Shown here in pieces: positions 36,701 to 50,025 of a DNA stretch of 64,000 nt (the first letter of the stretch is position 1; every line of letters starts with the position of its first letter). The notes below the pieces were generated by a model. It saw only the letters and a list, made by a program, of their open reading frames with translations, ran no database searches and was not told the DNA's origin. Made by a program: the position numbers and the translations under genes. The DNA lies in the NCBI RefSeq assembly GCF_949628265.1, contig NC_088790.1:18294545-18358544 (forward strand), in the 5' to 3' direction. Source of the DNA: Cloeon dipterum. Its lineage: Eukaryota > Arthropoda > Insecta > Ephemeroptera > Baetidae.

Positions 36701-39700
36701 ATCAGCACCAAATTTTCCCTTAAAAACTACGAGCTCACATAAACACTGTAAGCTGTCCTACAGATTCCTCACTGAATGAATTGAATTGAATTTTAACTAG
36801 AACACAGATGTATTATTCATCTGTTCTCAATATTTATTAATTTAGGCAATTAATTACAGAATTGTACATTATTAGTCTGTTTACAATAAGAATAAATAGT
36901 TCCATTCCCTTTTGCGAAGAGCCCTAGCTATGCATTTTTACGAGCTGCACGCACGTAGGTCGTTCCGCCCATCTCGTGTCTCGATCTGTACCTGCGAGAT
37001 TGAAGGTACACTCTGAATTGCAGGCATGCAGCAGATAAACATTTATTGCCCGCGGGATGCACTTCGGCGTTTACATCTTCTTACAGATACGCATTTGTTT
37101 TTTATTATTTTTAATGGAAACAAATTACGTGTGGTCTCGCAGCTGATATGGCAAAAGCGAGGTTGGGGCCAATTGTTTCGTCGAGAGCAGATGTGCGTTT
37201 CTTCTCGCGATGCAACTCTGCTGCGCTTTTATGGTTTTGTTTATTTTACAGCCGTCGCCACTGTTCGCGATGCCAACGAGTTTTGTATCGTGCGTCTGAT
37301 TTATTGATGAGAATGGTTTCCGATCGTGATCTTGCAATTATGTTGTTGCGGCATCTGGGCTGACGAATTTATTATGTCTGGTTCCACAGAGAAATTTATT
37401 TATTTATTTCCAATTGAATAATTTATTTCGATTCATGATTTAATAAAGGATTAACTCGCAGATCAGTTCAAAGTGGAAAGCTTTTATGCTTTAAGACTTT
37501 ATATTTACTCCTACAGAATTTAACCATTTCTCTAATAGAAAAGCTCCGCCTTCGCAGAGCGATAAATTTCGCCGAGAATATTGTCTGCAAAAATTTATCA
37601 CTGCAGCAGTACTTTATCCGCCGATTCAATATCATCTCGTGTAGCAAATTTATAAAATGCAGATGATGCTCTTTTCTTTCGCCTTGACAAAAGAACGAAG
37701 CCCTGTTTCCCTTTCAGTCCAATTACTGGAACATGTCCAAAAGAAGGGAATAAAACGAATCTCTTTTATCCGCGCCGCTCTGTTCTTTTCAAACCATACC
37801 CTCGATTGCACGAATTCGTCCGAGTCATGCAGCAGGAGTGGCTAAAGTTAGTTTCACCGTTGGCAAGGTCGAGAAGCGCAAAACTCGACCTTCAGCAAGA
37901 GAAAACTGAAAAGAGTAAACTGTTGTCTCTTACACAGATCATCCAGCGAAATCGCCTGCAGGACTTATGGTGAAATTAAAGTATATAAAACAAAATAATT
38001 GATTCCATTTAAAACTTTTGAGATAATCCGAATTGATAAAATAAATTCATTGTTTTTTACTCGCATGCAATAAAACGTTAAAATTTTACAAATGAATTCC
38101 TTCTGAAACCCACTTAGGGCTAAAAATATGTACAACAGATAAATAATTGGTCATGTATTTTGTAAAAAAAGCATAATGGTGTCCAGTTTAAGAGAGCTGT
38201 AAATTACATTAGAATATTAATCGCAACGGCATGTTAAATTTCTATCTCTTTGAATTTTCGCGAACAACCTTGTAGGGCTATTTCCAGCATAATTCTACAC
38301 GAGTGTAGACATTTAATTGGTGGTCATCGTCGTGGCTAATAAGCAATAACTTGGCTGTGCGAATACGTTTTATTTTATACTCACTCGAACGTAAGCAAGC
38401 ATTTTCGCCGCCCACCGACCGACCGTCCGTCCAACACAAACCTTTCTGTGTAATTTATATTCTTAAGCAAAGCGAACATGACGCGCGAATGTGTTTTCCG
38501 CGTGAGATAGTTGTTTGCCTCCTGGAGAAAAAAAGCCTATGTACACGTCGCTGATGATGCGAGGATGAGATATTCGAAAACGAGAGAAAAAAAAACTGAG
38601 CACAACAATAACCTCTGCTCGCGGCTGTGCGTATTTCGTGAACGTCGCTCGCACATTCCTCTCTGACGGTTATTGTTTTCGTCTACGGCGAAATTCGGAG
38701 AATGAATTATTGCAATTGCCGGGATAAATGAATGGCGAGAGGTTCATATAAACAAAAACAACGTCCACAACAGGTATATTGAATTTTTTATTTTTTTTAA
38801 CGTGTGCAGGGCTAAATTATTTTTCCATCCAAATAAAAAATACCAAGTTGGTGATTTAAGCGTTATAGGTGTATTGCAGATAACTCGATTTTCTCTTTAA
38901 ATTATTAAATCAATTCAATAGTTCCTTAAAATTTCATCTTTGTAAAACTGTTATCATTTTCATGTCATGAAGAAGACCAAAAAACAGTCATTAAGCGTTC
39001 TTAACGGCCGATAAATTTAGCAGTTGATTGCATGATGAAATCATGATAAAATTTCAATTTCGGGCCCGAGGGCAATCGCACCAGAGCGGGCTCCCTGCGT
39101 TTGCTTAATGGCAGAGACAGGTCGTTCTTGGCGTCGTCCTCTAACGTCTAAATCACTCGCTCGGGTGTAAAGGGCGCCGCTTTGGGGTAGGGCCAGCGAC
39201 CACCCACCCCTTGGGCTCCGACTTCAACTTAGTCCCAACCTTGCGCGTTATGGAAAAAGTTTTCTGGCACAAGAGCGATAAAATAATTCCGCCAGCAGCG
39301 GGAAAACAAAGAAGCGACCGACGCGTGGAAGTGACTAACGTAGCGAAGAACTGTGCGTTGACAACGGGTGCAAGCAAAGGCACCTATTACGAGACTTTAA
39401 TTAACTATAGCAAGCAGACGATTTTTTAACTTTTCTTCCCTGATAAAACGAAAACTTTCTTCTGAATTTTTTGCTTCACTCAACTAATTTCCGCTAAAAT
39501 CGTTTTTGTAAAAGAGCAGGTGGAGCTAAGTTTCCACCTAGCAATCAGACGCTTGATTGTATCTAGATGAAAATATAAAAAATGGATAAAAGACTTGTAA
39601 TTAAAAAGAGGAAGAAAGTAAAACGAGATCCATTAAACCTTTGGTAATTTAATTGATATGGCATACATATTTTGAGTAAATTAATTATTTTGGCTAGCTG

Positions 39701-42700
39701 TTTTATTATCTGGCGTATTTTTTCCCATAAAAAGACCAATGTTAAAAATTTTAATAATAGTGTGCGCATATCTCTAATGAAGAAAAGCTCAATGATTGCA
39801 TTAGATATTTCACAGCGTGTGCAGGGTAGAAACAATCCGCAGTAAATTTTAATGAGGCGGATAATTACTCACGAGGAACGACCGCACACATAGCAATCGT
39901 CAGCAGCGATGTGCTTTTCAAGCCACAGCATCGTTTTGTGTGGACTGACCTCGCTCAAGAGCGGATGAGCTGGTTCATATTTTTCAACAGAAATTAACAG
40001 CGTCACTCCCATTGGCGTGGATTTACCCAACTGGCTGTGGAGAAGAGTTTCATTGTTTTCGTTTGTTAACGCAGGGATTTTTCACTAAAAGCGATATCCT
40101 TTTTTGCAATTAGAAAACGTGATGACGCATGTAAACGGTTTCCCGCACTTTGAGGTTGCCTTCTCAGTAGATTTCTCACCAGTTCGACCTTTGCCAAGGT
40201 AATAAGCCGCGAGTCGGAATAAATTGGCGATTTGCCGCGAGCGGGATTCCTCGCGACAAATTTTAATTTTCCTGCTACGGCTCATCCTGGACCGAGGAGT
40301 GGTTTCTTGCTACACAATAAGCTCAGATGACTAAAACACGCTGACGCTTTCTTAGTTTTCTTATTTTATGCGGCATTCCTTGGTAATAAACATAATGCAG
40401 CACTAGCATAATAAGCTTGAGTAGAAATCAGAAGCATGTATGGCTTTTCTGGTGGATTAACCAGAGTAAATGAAAACTCGAATGTATTCCAAGAATTTTT
40501 TAAGGAATTGTTCTTTAAGAATTATTGAACCGCAGAAATTTTTATTTTGATATATATGTGTAATTATTTGCCTGGATATGACAATTTATGAGGCAGAGGT
40601 GCCCTGCTGAACCATAATTAAGGCAAATTTGACACTAAATTAAACTTAGCTCTTACAGTTAAGCTGCGATATTATGAGTTTGGCAACAAATTTCGTTCTT
40701 CTCTAATTGTTTGCTGGATCCACACATATGCTATTCCTTCAATTAAAATATTAAATTTGCCCCATTTGACAAACTTGAACTGATTGGATGTTATTTTTCT
40801 GAAAGATTTCTCCAAAGTTTAACCTGTGTGATTTCTTTTGACTCTAACATTATTCAAATTTTCATGCGTACGCTAATAGGCAACACACATCTATTTTAAG
40901 GAAGATTATATTGGTTCTTTGTTTATTTTTCCGCAAACAAATGATGCTGCTCTTGTAAAAATTTTACCCTCTCCAAACCCCCTTTGACAATTTCGCTTCC
41001 ACCACTTCTACGTTGGCAAAGGACAAATATTAGCTTGTTTTTGCGATCGTTCCAGCACACGAAATTGAAGTATATTCTTCGAAAGAATGGGAGAGAAGGA
41101 AAACGAATTCAGTATGTCCGCCGTAAGTGGGTGCAAACATCAGAGTGTAAGCACATTTCAGCAATTTCCTCTCTTTATGCGTCGCACAGACATATTTTCA
41201 TATCTACTCACGCGCATTTTCTGCGCAGTTACTCGGAATTTATCGGCGTTTTCGCGAGGAAAAGTGCGGTGATAAATCAAAGGATCAGCAGTAAACTCTG
41301 TGAAAGCATGAATTGGTCGCGCATAGCGTGATAAAATATGTAATTTGTTTGACACCATTAGCCTGGATAAAGACATATATCAGATTATTGTTGCAGCATA
41401 ACTTAAAATTTCATATTGCTTTTGTATTCCTATTATTATGTAGGAAATTGTGCTTGAGTATCAAATGTCAAATTTTCATTAAAATTAAAATAAATATATA
41501 TACTTCTAGCTGGTGTTTTAAAGTGAAAAAAGTAAACACTCTTATTCGTTACAAGTGGTTGAGAATTTTTAAGGATTTCTACGAAAAAAAGAGAAACAGC
41601 TAAGTCGGTTTTACCTATAGCTTGAAAAATAGAATATTTGAATTAAAATCACATTTTCATTGACAATTATTACTTCAAATTGTGAAGGTTTTTGCAAATT
41701 TGAGACGATTTTAGGATAGAGACGTTTTAAACGATTGTAAATGTAGCTACAAACTGTTTAAATTGCTTGATATATATGCTCCTTTTTATTAATTGTTGTT
41801 TACTCTCCCTTTATTTCAACTTGACTCAGATGCACAGAAACGCTTTTTAAATTCCTATCCCTGTTTTTTTTTATTGAGTGCGCCTATTTTAAAATCAGTT
41901 CCGTTTGAAATCTATGTCTTGAATTGAAGGAAAATTAAGATAATATATATTCATTCTTTTCTGTATTTGAGACTTTAAAAAGCTGCATTACTATTTTTGT
42001 GCATTTTTAAATTTTGTTTTATTACAAAAAAATTGTGTCTGCGTTTAATTGCTAGCCTTTTAAGCAATTTTTCTGAGTACTGTGTTGCACAATATGGTGC
42101 GTGAATTTGTTCAGCCCTATTTGGCCGCAAAGTAATTTTTTTATTTCAACACGTCTGGGAGGCAATGAGTGTTTGCTTTCGAAAGATGCAGCTCACGCAG
42201 CATGATCGATTACATGTTTTTTTAGCTGCAGCGCACATTTTTCTCGCTAGCTTTCGTGCCAAGTGCAATCAACGTCTGGAAAATTCCGCTTTTTTACCCT
42301 TTTTCCTCGGGCCGCTGTTATAGCTTGATGCACAATGTGTCAACTGCAGTGAACGCGACTTTAATGGGCCGCAGCGCGCGAGCGCCTAATGGATCCAACG
42401 GGGTGTTCTTATCATTCTTGCCGCGACAGCCAGCAGTCAGATTAATTTTACACAGAGTGGAATCTATTTGTTTCGGTACTTTATCATGCACAATTGTCAA
42501 GATTTATACGACTGCACTGTAGGAAATTGTGAGCATTTTCATCTGTTTGTTATAATTACGTTTTAAATAACTACGAAGAAATTTTTTGAAGTTTGTTATA
42601 AAATTTCAAATACGACAAGGTGGAAAAATAAAAATCCTTTTTTTACTGCTTTATTAATTTAATTTTTCGTAGGAAAGCAGTTGATTAATGAGCGTTTTGG

Positions 42701-43343
42701 GAAAGTCCTGGTGAATAATATTTTGGTAAATCAAATATTTTATTCAATTGGATTAGCTAGCACAAATTTCAATTGAACAAATTTTCACTTTTTTAATCTC
42801 AATAATAAGATTCTGGCAATTTAGCATTAAAATTGAAAAATTATAACATTAAATCATTCCGCACAGAGAAATTTTGTTCAAGCCTCTGTCAGAGATGCTT
42901 TATTTGCCAAAAATATTAAAAAAACCAACACTAACGAGCGTCCCATGCGTCATTTAACTGCCACGAGCACGTTTATCCCCACAAATCACGGCAAAACACC
43001 GAGGAAGGATAATCGCACTTGACCGTTGACCCGTCGGTTGCTCCAAGAAAGTGTTCCTTTCCCCGTCGGCCGGGCTGGACTGTGGCCAAATACTAGCTGG
43101 GTGGTTGGTCCGGCTTCCAGATCAGTGTTTTTGCTCCCGGCAGCGCAATGGAACGAGATGAGCAATTCATAGCCTTTGTTGCTATTTTGGATCGGCCTTG
43201 TCGTCGCGGAATTATTGCCGTTTTTATGTATCGCGAAGATGGACAATGCGAGCGGATCGCGGTGCATGGTGTGCCGCGTTTTCGACCGCTAGCACTGTTG
43301 GCGCGTAACGAGGAATTTATTTTGGTCGAGCAAAATTATTATT

Positions 43344-43355
43344 CGCGCGCGCGCG
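43344..43355. repeat. (CG)6 tract
   Basis: Six CG dinucleotides in a row within a G+C-rich block. Alternating CG can adopt Z-form DNA; no function is shown here. Confidence 0.85.
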
Positions 43356-46204
43356 GGCGGCAGATGGCCAAATGGACCACTATCTATTATGAGGAAAGAG
43401 AATAAAAGAGAAGGGCAGCAATATTATAATAAGCATACTCTGAGCGACATATTCGCGCAAGTCACTTTTCTCTTCTTGGCTCTGTGCCTCTACTATCTGC
43501 AATAAACTTTTAATTTGGAGTTTTTAAGCATCAAGCGCAGAATGTTATTTCCTAGACATTGAATTTTTTCTAATAACCTCAAAATTGCGTCTCATTTGGC
43601 AAAGCATTTGCAACTTAAACCAAAGTATGTATATATTTTAATTTTTGAACCGCAGAAACGTAGGTATTTTGTTCTATTAAGATTCAATGAACATCTTTCA
43701 CACTCAATAATTCAAATATTATGTCACGCAGATGTTACATTGAATGATCGATATAAAACCATTTTATTCTTTTCTCAATGCAAATGAATTCACTCGATCA
43801 TTAGAGGTTTCAGCCGCGTTATTTAGGCGACAGTTAGCTGCAGCTGAATTTTTGCGGTGGTTGAGCCTTTTCAGAGCATAATTTTTGGGTCCATTTATAG
43901 CATTTTTTTCAAATTTAAAGAGTATTAATTGTGAAGCACGCTAACAACGAAATTTTATTTGCTTGATTCGCACTCCAACGAACAAAATCTTGGCATAGTA
44001 AGTCTAATAGTTGGAATGAAACCGACGTTTCCAAGAGTAAAAAATTCCTGGTCTAGAAAACCAACCAAAGCCGATAAATTTCAACCAAAAAGTCAACCTT
44101 TGGGCAAAAGATACCAACCACAAAGCAATAACTCACGGGCTCATTGTTGATTTAGGCAACTTATGAATTTTTTAAAGTGTTTGAAGGTTTTAGACGACTA
44201 TAAGTTTGATCTACAGTAAATGGTTTTAAATTGCATGATTTGAGCTTATATAATGGTCAACAATAAATTAACAGCTGCAACTTAGTTTAAAAATCGATAC
44301 AGAAAATACATACGTCAAGTGCATCTCTGAGTCAGCGTTAACTATATCTACTCTGGATTTTCTGCAAACAACAGCACTATTTGATCAATCGCGCTTCTTT
44401 ACTTACTCGACGATGGCGAAGTATTTTTCTTTCGTACCGCGCTTCCTAATGAGAATCTCTTTAGCGCGCTCCAATTACTCTTTATTTTCATTTTCCCCTT
44501 TGGTCGCGCGGCACGCTGTCTTCTCCAACTCTTGTTGTGTGCAAAGAAAAATGTGCCTGGTAATGAAGTGCTGGGGAGTGGTCGTCCCGTGCGTCTTCGC
44601 AGTCCCGCGTGTATATTAAAGAGGTCGTTTAACTCTGCTGAAAGGAATTTTCGCCCATATCACATGAAAGAGCGGCAGTAGCTCGCATCGTTGCGTCCTC
44701 TTCTTAATTAGTTTCGTTGCTAAAAAAAATTGTCTAATAAAACATGCAAATGTGCTTGTTATAATAGCAGCGCGGAGAAGCTCGCTCGCGTGACTAATTC
44801 AGGTTTTATGCCTGCGCTTAAGTAAATATAGCTAGTATTGAATTGGTTTGCCGAATTTAATTGAGAGCGCAAAAAATGACTAATTATAAACAGGTTGTGA
44901 CAGCCACAAAATTTAGAAAATTATTTTCAAGTTTCTCTTAGAACGCTACAAAGTCATTCTGTTTAATGGAATCAAGTTTGCTTTTTCTCAAATAAAAGCT
45001 ATAGGTATAACACAAGCTATATTGAGTCAAATTAATAAGTTTTTGATGAGATAGCTTATCTGATGTGATACGCATAACTAACTTAATCCATCTAGATATA
45101 ACAAGAGGAGAGAATTATTACGGTAGAGTGAGGGAGCTTAGTTTTACGGAAATTTATAGCCGACTTTTGACTGTGAATATATGATAAAGGCAAAGTAACC
45201 ACTATGAAGGCTGAACGTAATATTTAAATCATTTGAAAACAACTTTTCATTTACTTGTTGCCAGATCTTAGACGGAAGTGGAAGCTCATAGATTAGGACT
45301 GCAAGCAGCAGCAGCGGAAACTAGTTCAGAAGGAAATTTCTGTAGAACTTTGGAAACGTTAAACTTAACTGGAATAAAACTTTTCGTTTATTCCCGCGTT
45401 TGTTACAAGTTTCTACTGAAGTTTGTCGAGAACAACTGTAATCCTAAATAGGACGCGTAATAAAACATGCTGATTACCAAATAAGGCTGAATTGCAAATA
45501 CATAAATGACTACGTAAAATTGTAAGATAATAAGACAATTAATGGTACCTTCAAGACATATATTAAAATATTTGTAATTTAAAAATCACTCTACCATTGA
45601 TATATATCATGATATAGAACATGTTTCAAAATCTAGTGGTTTAATATTTATAAATTTATTCAACCAAACGATTGAAAAGAAACATACAGCTAAGATATAT
45701 AGCGTTTGCATTAAATATTTATTTGTATGAGACTTATTAGAGTTGAAATGAAACAAAAAGAAAAAAATATAATTTTTGTTATTTAATCATGCAAATTATT
45801 GAATATTTATATGGTATAGTACAATAACAAATAATTTTACATTAAACTAAACTATTATCCGAATTTTCCCTAGACTATAATAGCAAAATGTATTTTTAAA
45901 TTTATCAAAATTTAAGGAATACACTGGGGGACAGCAATCAGTGAGAAACTAAGATAACATTTTTTCAAAGTAACGCTGAGTTGCTAAAAATCATAGTTGT
46001 AAGAATATCGAAAAAATCTTTGATAATGGTCCATCCCTGGAGTGATCGCCTGGTGCAACGCACGCAACGCAGGGCGCTTACAGACGCAGACAGGACAGGT
46101 GGTGCGGGCCGGTCGGCAGAGGCGCTGGCTGGTGGAGCGTCGTCGCACGCGCACCCGGCTCGTCGCGACTCGCGAGCCGGTGAGCGAGCAGCGTTGCTCG
46201 CGAG

Positions 46205-46220
46205 TCAGTCAGTCAGTCTC
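46205..46220 (+). promoter_or_regulatory. TCAGTCAGTCAGTCAG, possible arthropod initiator cluster
   Basis: Four back-to-back TCAG units give repeated matches to TCAGT, the arthropod initiator consensus, about 115 bases before the proposed ATG at 46320. No TATA box is evident at the right distance upstream, which is common for initiator-driven promoters. Transcription start here is inferred only from the motif and its placement in a G+C-rich leader. Confidence 0.35.
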
Positions 46221-46319
46221 GGCCGGGTCGTCGACGGCGGCTGCTCGCTGCGCCATGCCCGGTCCTCCTCGTCCTCGTGCACTGTGTTCTTAGAGCAAAG
46301 CTCTCGTCGTTGGTCCACG

Positions 46320-46665
46320 ATGATTTCGGCGCTGGTGGCCTCCGCCGAAAACAACACGACCACCGCCTTCTACAGCGGCTTCAACCATACGGCCGACCCA
46401 GTGGGGGCCGGCGGGGGGCCCGTCTTCCCCAGCTACATCCGCACCACCTACATGATCTTCTGCATAGTCATCCTCAGCATCGGGGTCGTGGGCAACGTCA
46501 TGGTGCCCATCGTCATCCTCAAGAGCAAGGACATGCGCAACTCGACCAACATTTTCCTCATGAACCTGAGCGTGGCCGACCTGATGGTGCTGCTTGTCTG
46601 CACGCCCACCGTGCTCGTTGAGGTCAACTCGCCGCCAGAAGTCTGGGTCCTCGGCAAAGAGATGT
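46320..46665 (+). CDS. ETHR: ecdysis-triggering hormone receptor-like GPCR, first coding exon
   Basis: The exon encodes 115 residues: an extracellular N-terminus with N-glycosylation sites (NNTT, NHT), TM1 (MIFCIVILSIGVVGNVMVPI, with the class A G-x-x-G-N), a short loop KSKDMRNSTN, TM2 (IFLMNLSVADLMVLLVCTP) and loop 1 ending WVLGKEMC. The block from NVMVPIVIL to EMC matches what I remember of insect ETH receptors, neuropeptide receptors that trigger the moulting behaviour sequence; the alternative is another TRH/ghrelin-receptor-like peptide GPCR. The exon ends ATGT|GTGAGT, a strong phase 1 donor placed where the next exon should begin the TM3 segment. I chose the ATG in the context CCACGATGATT. 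The frame stays open upstream to 45981, but that part is Arg/Ser-rich leader without a signal peptide. Codons here are strikingly G+C-rich compared with the flanks. The remaining exons were not found in the window. Confidence 0.78.
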
Positions 46666-49600
46666 GTGAGTACCAACCCCTTTGATTATGCGCCTCAAAA
46701 ATCCACCCTGGTCATACGCCAATAGAGGAAAAATTTCAATAATTTATATCCGACCTCAAAACGTTTATTGTTATGATTAATATTTTGCCTTTGAAAGATA
46801 TAAGAAGCATGCAAAAATTTAAGTTCTTGGAAGAAAAGATTGCAAGCATTGATAAAGTTTCTCAGTTGTAAAAGGTAAATACTGCGGTGATTCAGTTTAT
46901 TGCTGTTGACGCATCAATTATTTAGAGATGTTTGATTGGGTGAACCTTCGCAAGGTCACCCCTGAATGGTTTGTAGCAAAGAGATTTTGAGCTGAAGAAT
47001 GTTCAAATTTAAAAAACTGCTCTTACTTCCTATATTTGATTTTGAAAAAAATGCAGGAATTTTTTAGTTCGGAAATATAATAACCAAAATAAAAACTTTA
47101 GAGTGTACATCTTTTAATCACTGATATTTTAAAATAAATTTTCAACTCGAAATTATTTCTTCCCTCCTTTTCTATTTTATTCCTTTCCTCCACGTCATCG
47201 GAAACGTGGAGTAAGGAAAAAACAAAGTCAGTGGGCAGTGCACTTAGCGTCCTATCACTCTGCGCGATATGCACTCAACAATGCGCTCGTAAATATAAAT
47301 TCCGCTTTCCCGTGAAAAAATTGCCTCCTTGTCCCTTGTCACAATCAAGCACGCACGCAATAAAACGTGGCCGCGACCATTGTGGCAACGATTTTCGCAA
47401 ATGATTTTATGGCCTGTTCTTCTGCTTGTCGCGCGGGTGGATAGCCGGGAACTGCAACGCGCGGAGTTGTCCTTCAATTATGTCGCGCAATTTACACTAA
47501 TTACACCAGTACGCGGAAATCGATTTTCGCGGTTGACATTTTGCGGAGTTACTCAAAATTTTAGACACGCCACCTTCCGTCCTTATTGTTCTACTCTGAA
47601 ATGTGCGGAATTTTGATTAAACTTTTACCGCTTGTTTTTCGAGGAAGTGATACCGCACGAATGAAAATATTTTGCAATAAAATTACTCTTGGGTGGGAGA
47701 GTGGAAGGTTGAAAGGAAATAAAAATTTAGCTCGTCTTATGAATGGTGGTGAAAAATTGTGTTCTTTTAAAAATTACCCACACTATAGTTGTACCCAATT
47801 TTTTTCCTTCTCCAGATAGTTTTCCCCCTGCTGGTGTAACATCACGTTTGACCGGGTAGTTTTTACAAGTGTGAAAGTAAAAAATGTATTAACTGAAAAT
47901 TTCCGAGCAAAATTGTAGTTTCTGTCTCAACACTCTCTTTGTCTTGAAATTTTTAAATATTGTCTGTCACTAATTCCATTTTCATTTGTCTGCGATGCTA
48001 ACGTTATTAGGAAATTTCATATTACTGTGAAATATTGCTATAAAATAAGCAATTATTTATTTCTTAAATAGTTGAAATTTTTTAAAAATTTATTGGTAAA
48101 ACTGAGGCTGTTTCATAGTCCCGGATTTGGCTCGCTAATTTGAAGTTATTTTATAAAAATTCAAAGGTCTTATAAAATATTTTTGCAGTTTGCGGATCAA
48201 GACTTTTCTTTATTTTATGAATAAAAAAAACAATTTTACCTCATGCAGAAATTTGTTCATATTAGCTTGAAAATATCATCATAAATTAAAAAATTGGAGT
48301 GTATATATCATTTTGATAAATAGAAATTTAAAATGTAATGTGCCAGTCTGTTTTGTTTTATATTCATTCAGATTGAGATAAAATGCTAACACATGACCCT
48401 GAAAATCAAAAGAATATTATGTCATAGTTGCACCTTTTGACGAGACGCTGATGCATGTTCAATACAGTGGGAAATTTCTCCGTGTGATCGTGTGATGCGG
48501 GCAAGCACCTTTTGTCACTTTTCGCGCCTGCGATAGCATCGCACAGCCATAAATTGAATCGGAGCTGCGGAGATTATTCCTCGCGATTGGCATTTAGCGG
48601 TGCGAGACAATTAATCACGGCGGGCGCGCAAAATGAAATAATGAGTCAGCTTTAAGCGGACAGAACAATGAGCGAATAAACATATAATAAATATAAAGCC
48701 GGCGATAAGGCGCTGGTGAGCGCGCGCGCCACAGTTTTGACAAGTCCGAAATGGAAACACAATGCGTTCGGCCTCCTGATGGATGGCTCGCGCCGGTCCC
48801 CGACTCCTGCAGCCTTGTTCGCTCGAGGCTTGGCTCCACTGGCTCCTCCGAGTGTCAATTTCCCAATTTGGACGAGGGCCCAAATACGGAAACACGCGCG
48901 GGGGCGCCAGTCTCTCCTGGACCGCCCGGAATTTATTGCTCTATTCTTTTCCACGATGTTCTCCAGAGGGAAATAGGTAATGAGCAGTTTTAATCATAGG
49001 TAGAGTTAAACCCTTAAAACCAAGCCGTTGGCTCCAACTGTTAAGCGATATGCTTTGCGTACTCTTGCATTGTGAGAATCTGAGCGGTGTTTAAGGGTCG
49101 TGTGCCAGCTGATTTGCATTGCAATGACAAGTCTATTCGAATTTCAAAAGCTACTTTCTGGTTTTCACCCAGCATGCGTGAACTTCACAAAACGAATGGC
49201 TATAAGCGTTCGAATAAAAGACCCGGATGCGCGGACAGCAGCATGAGCTAGTCCTTTTCTGGACTGGACTTCCTCCAATGAGGCCCGTGCGCCCTATATT
49301 TTGATACGGAGTTTTCGCGAATTGTTTGCTATCAGGGGGTCACCCATCTTGAAAGAAATGAACCGATAAAACATTTTTTTTAAACTTTTGCTAGATAAAA
49401 GAAAACTCCTGTTAAATAAGACACATTAATTTGAATTACGTTTGCTGCAATTATTGCTGAAAAAACCTTCATACTCATTTTTAAAAATGTATCGTGATAA
49501 CAAAACAAGCTGACCTTGACTCACTAACAATCCGATAAGACGAGAATTCTCGTTTCCACACAAATAAACGCAATTTAGGCACATAATCTTTTTACATAAG

Positions 49601-49999
49601 TCTTTTAAATTATACTGACGATCCGATCCATTAAATTTTACTCTAAAGATTAAGTAAAACTTCAAGCCTAAGTTAAGGTCACAGATACAATTTTAATGGA
49701 ACAAAGGATTTAAGTTTTACGCTCATATGATCATTGTAGAGGAAATGAGACAGCAAATAAGCCAGCTTTAATGGAAGTTTTATCTCGTTGGAGCGTCGGA
49801 GAGAAGATGCCACTTGACATATTATAATGCTCCTGGAGCGCTTTTACTGAATATTTATGTTTTCATGCACGAACACCACTTAATTAATTTACAAATTACA
49901 TTTGTGCGCAAAATTGCTTTGTCAAACCTCTTAAAATTCAGTTTTAAAATTTCACCGCACGGATTTACTATCATCATGCTATAAAATAACAAAATTAAA

Positions 50000-50025
50000 A
50001 TATTTCATATAAAAATATGAAATAT
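50000..50025. repeat. 11-bp AT-rich inverted repeat
   Basis: Arms of 11 bases (ATATTTCATAT and its complement) around a 4-base A loop. Perfect, but short and AT-rich, so chance is plausible. Confidence 0.7.

Larger units (their letters stand above)
24716..46204. other. 21-kb stretch without supported coding sequence
   Basis: The first few hundred bases should hold the promoter of minus-strand gene C. Beyond that I see no exon with a recognisable domain on either strand. The stretch alternates AT-rich tracts with blocks richer in G+C and CpG (for example near 25.1-25.6, 28.1-28.5, 29.2-29.7, 30.8-31.4, 32.1-33.4, 35.0-35.3, 37.0-37.4, 39.0-39.4, 42.2-42.5, 43.0-43.4 and 44.4-44.6 kb). Open frames pile up in these blocks, often several overlapping frames at once. 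They are better read as low stop density, possibly in regulatory DNA, than as genes. The part nearest 46.2 kb should include distal control regions of the ETHR-like gene. Confidence 0.55.

Noticed and set aside
45981..46319. Earlier ATG as the start of the ETHR-like receptor
   Set aside because: The added 113 residues are Arg/Ser-rich G+C-driven leader sequence without a signal peptide, and a likely initiator lies inside them. The ATG at 46320 gives a normal receptor N-terminus.
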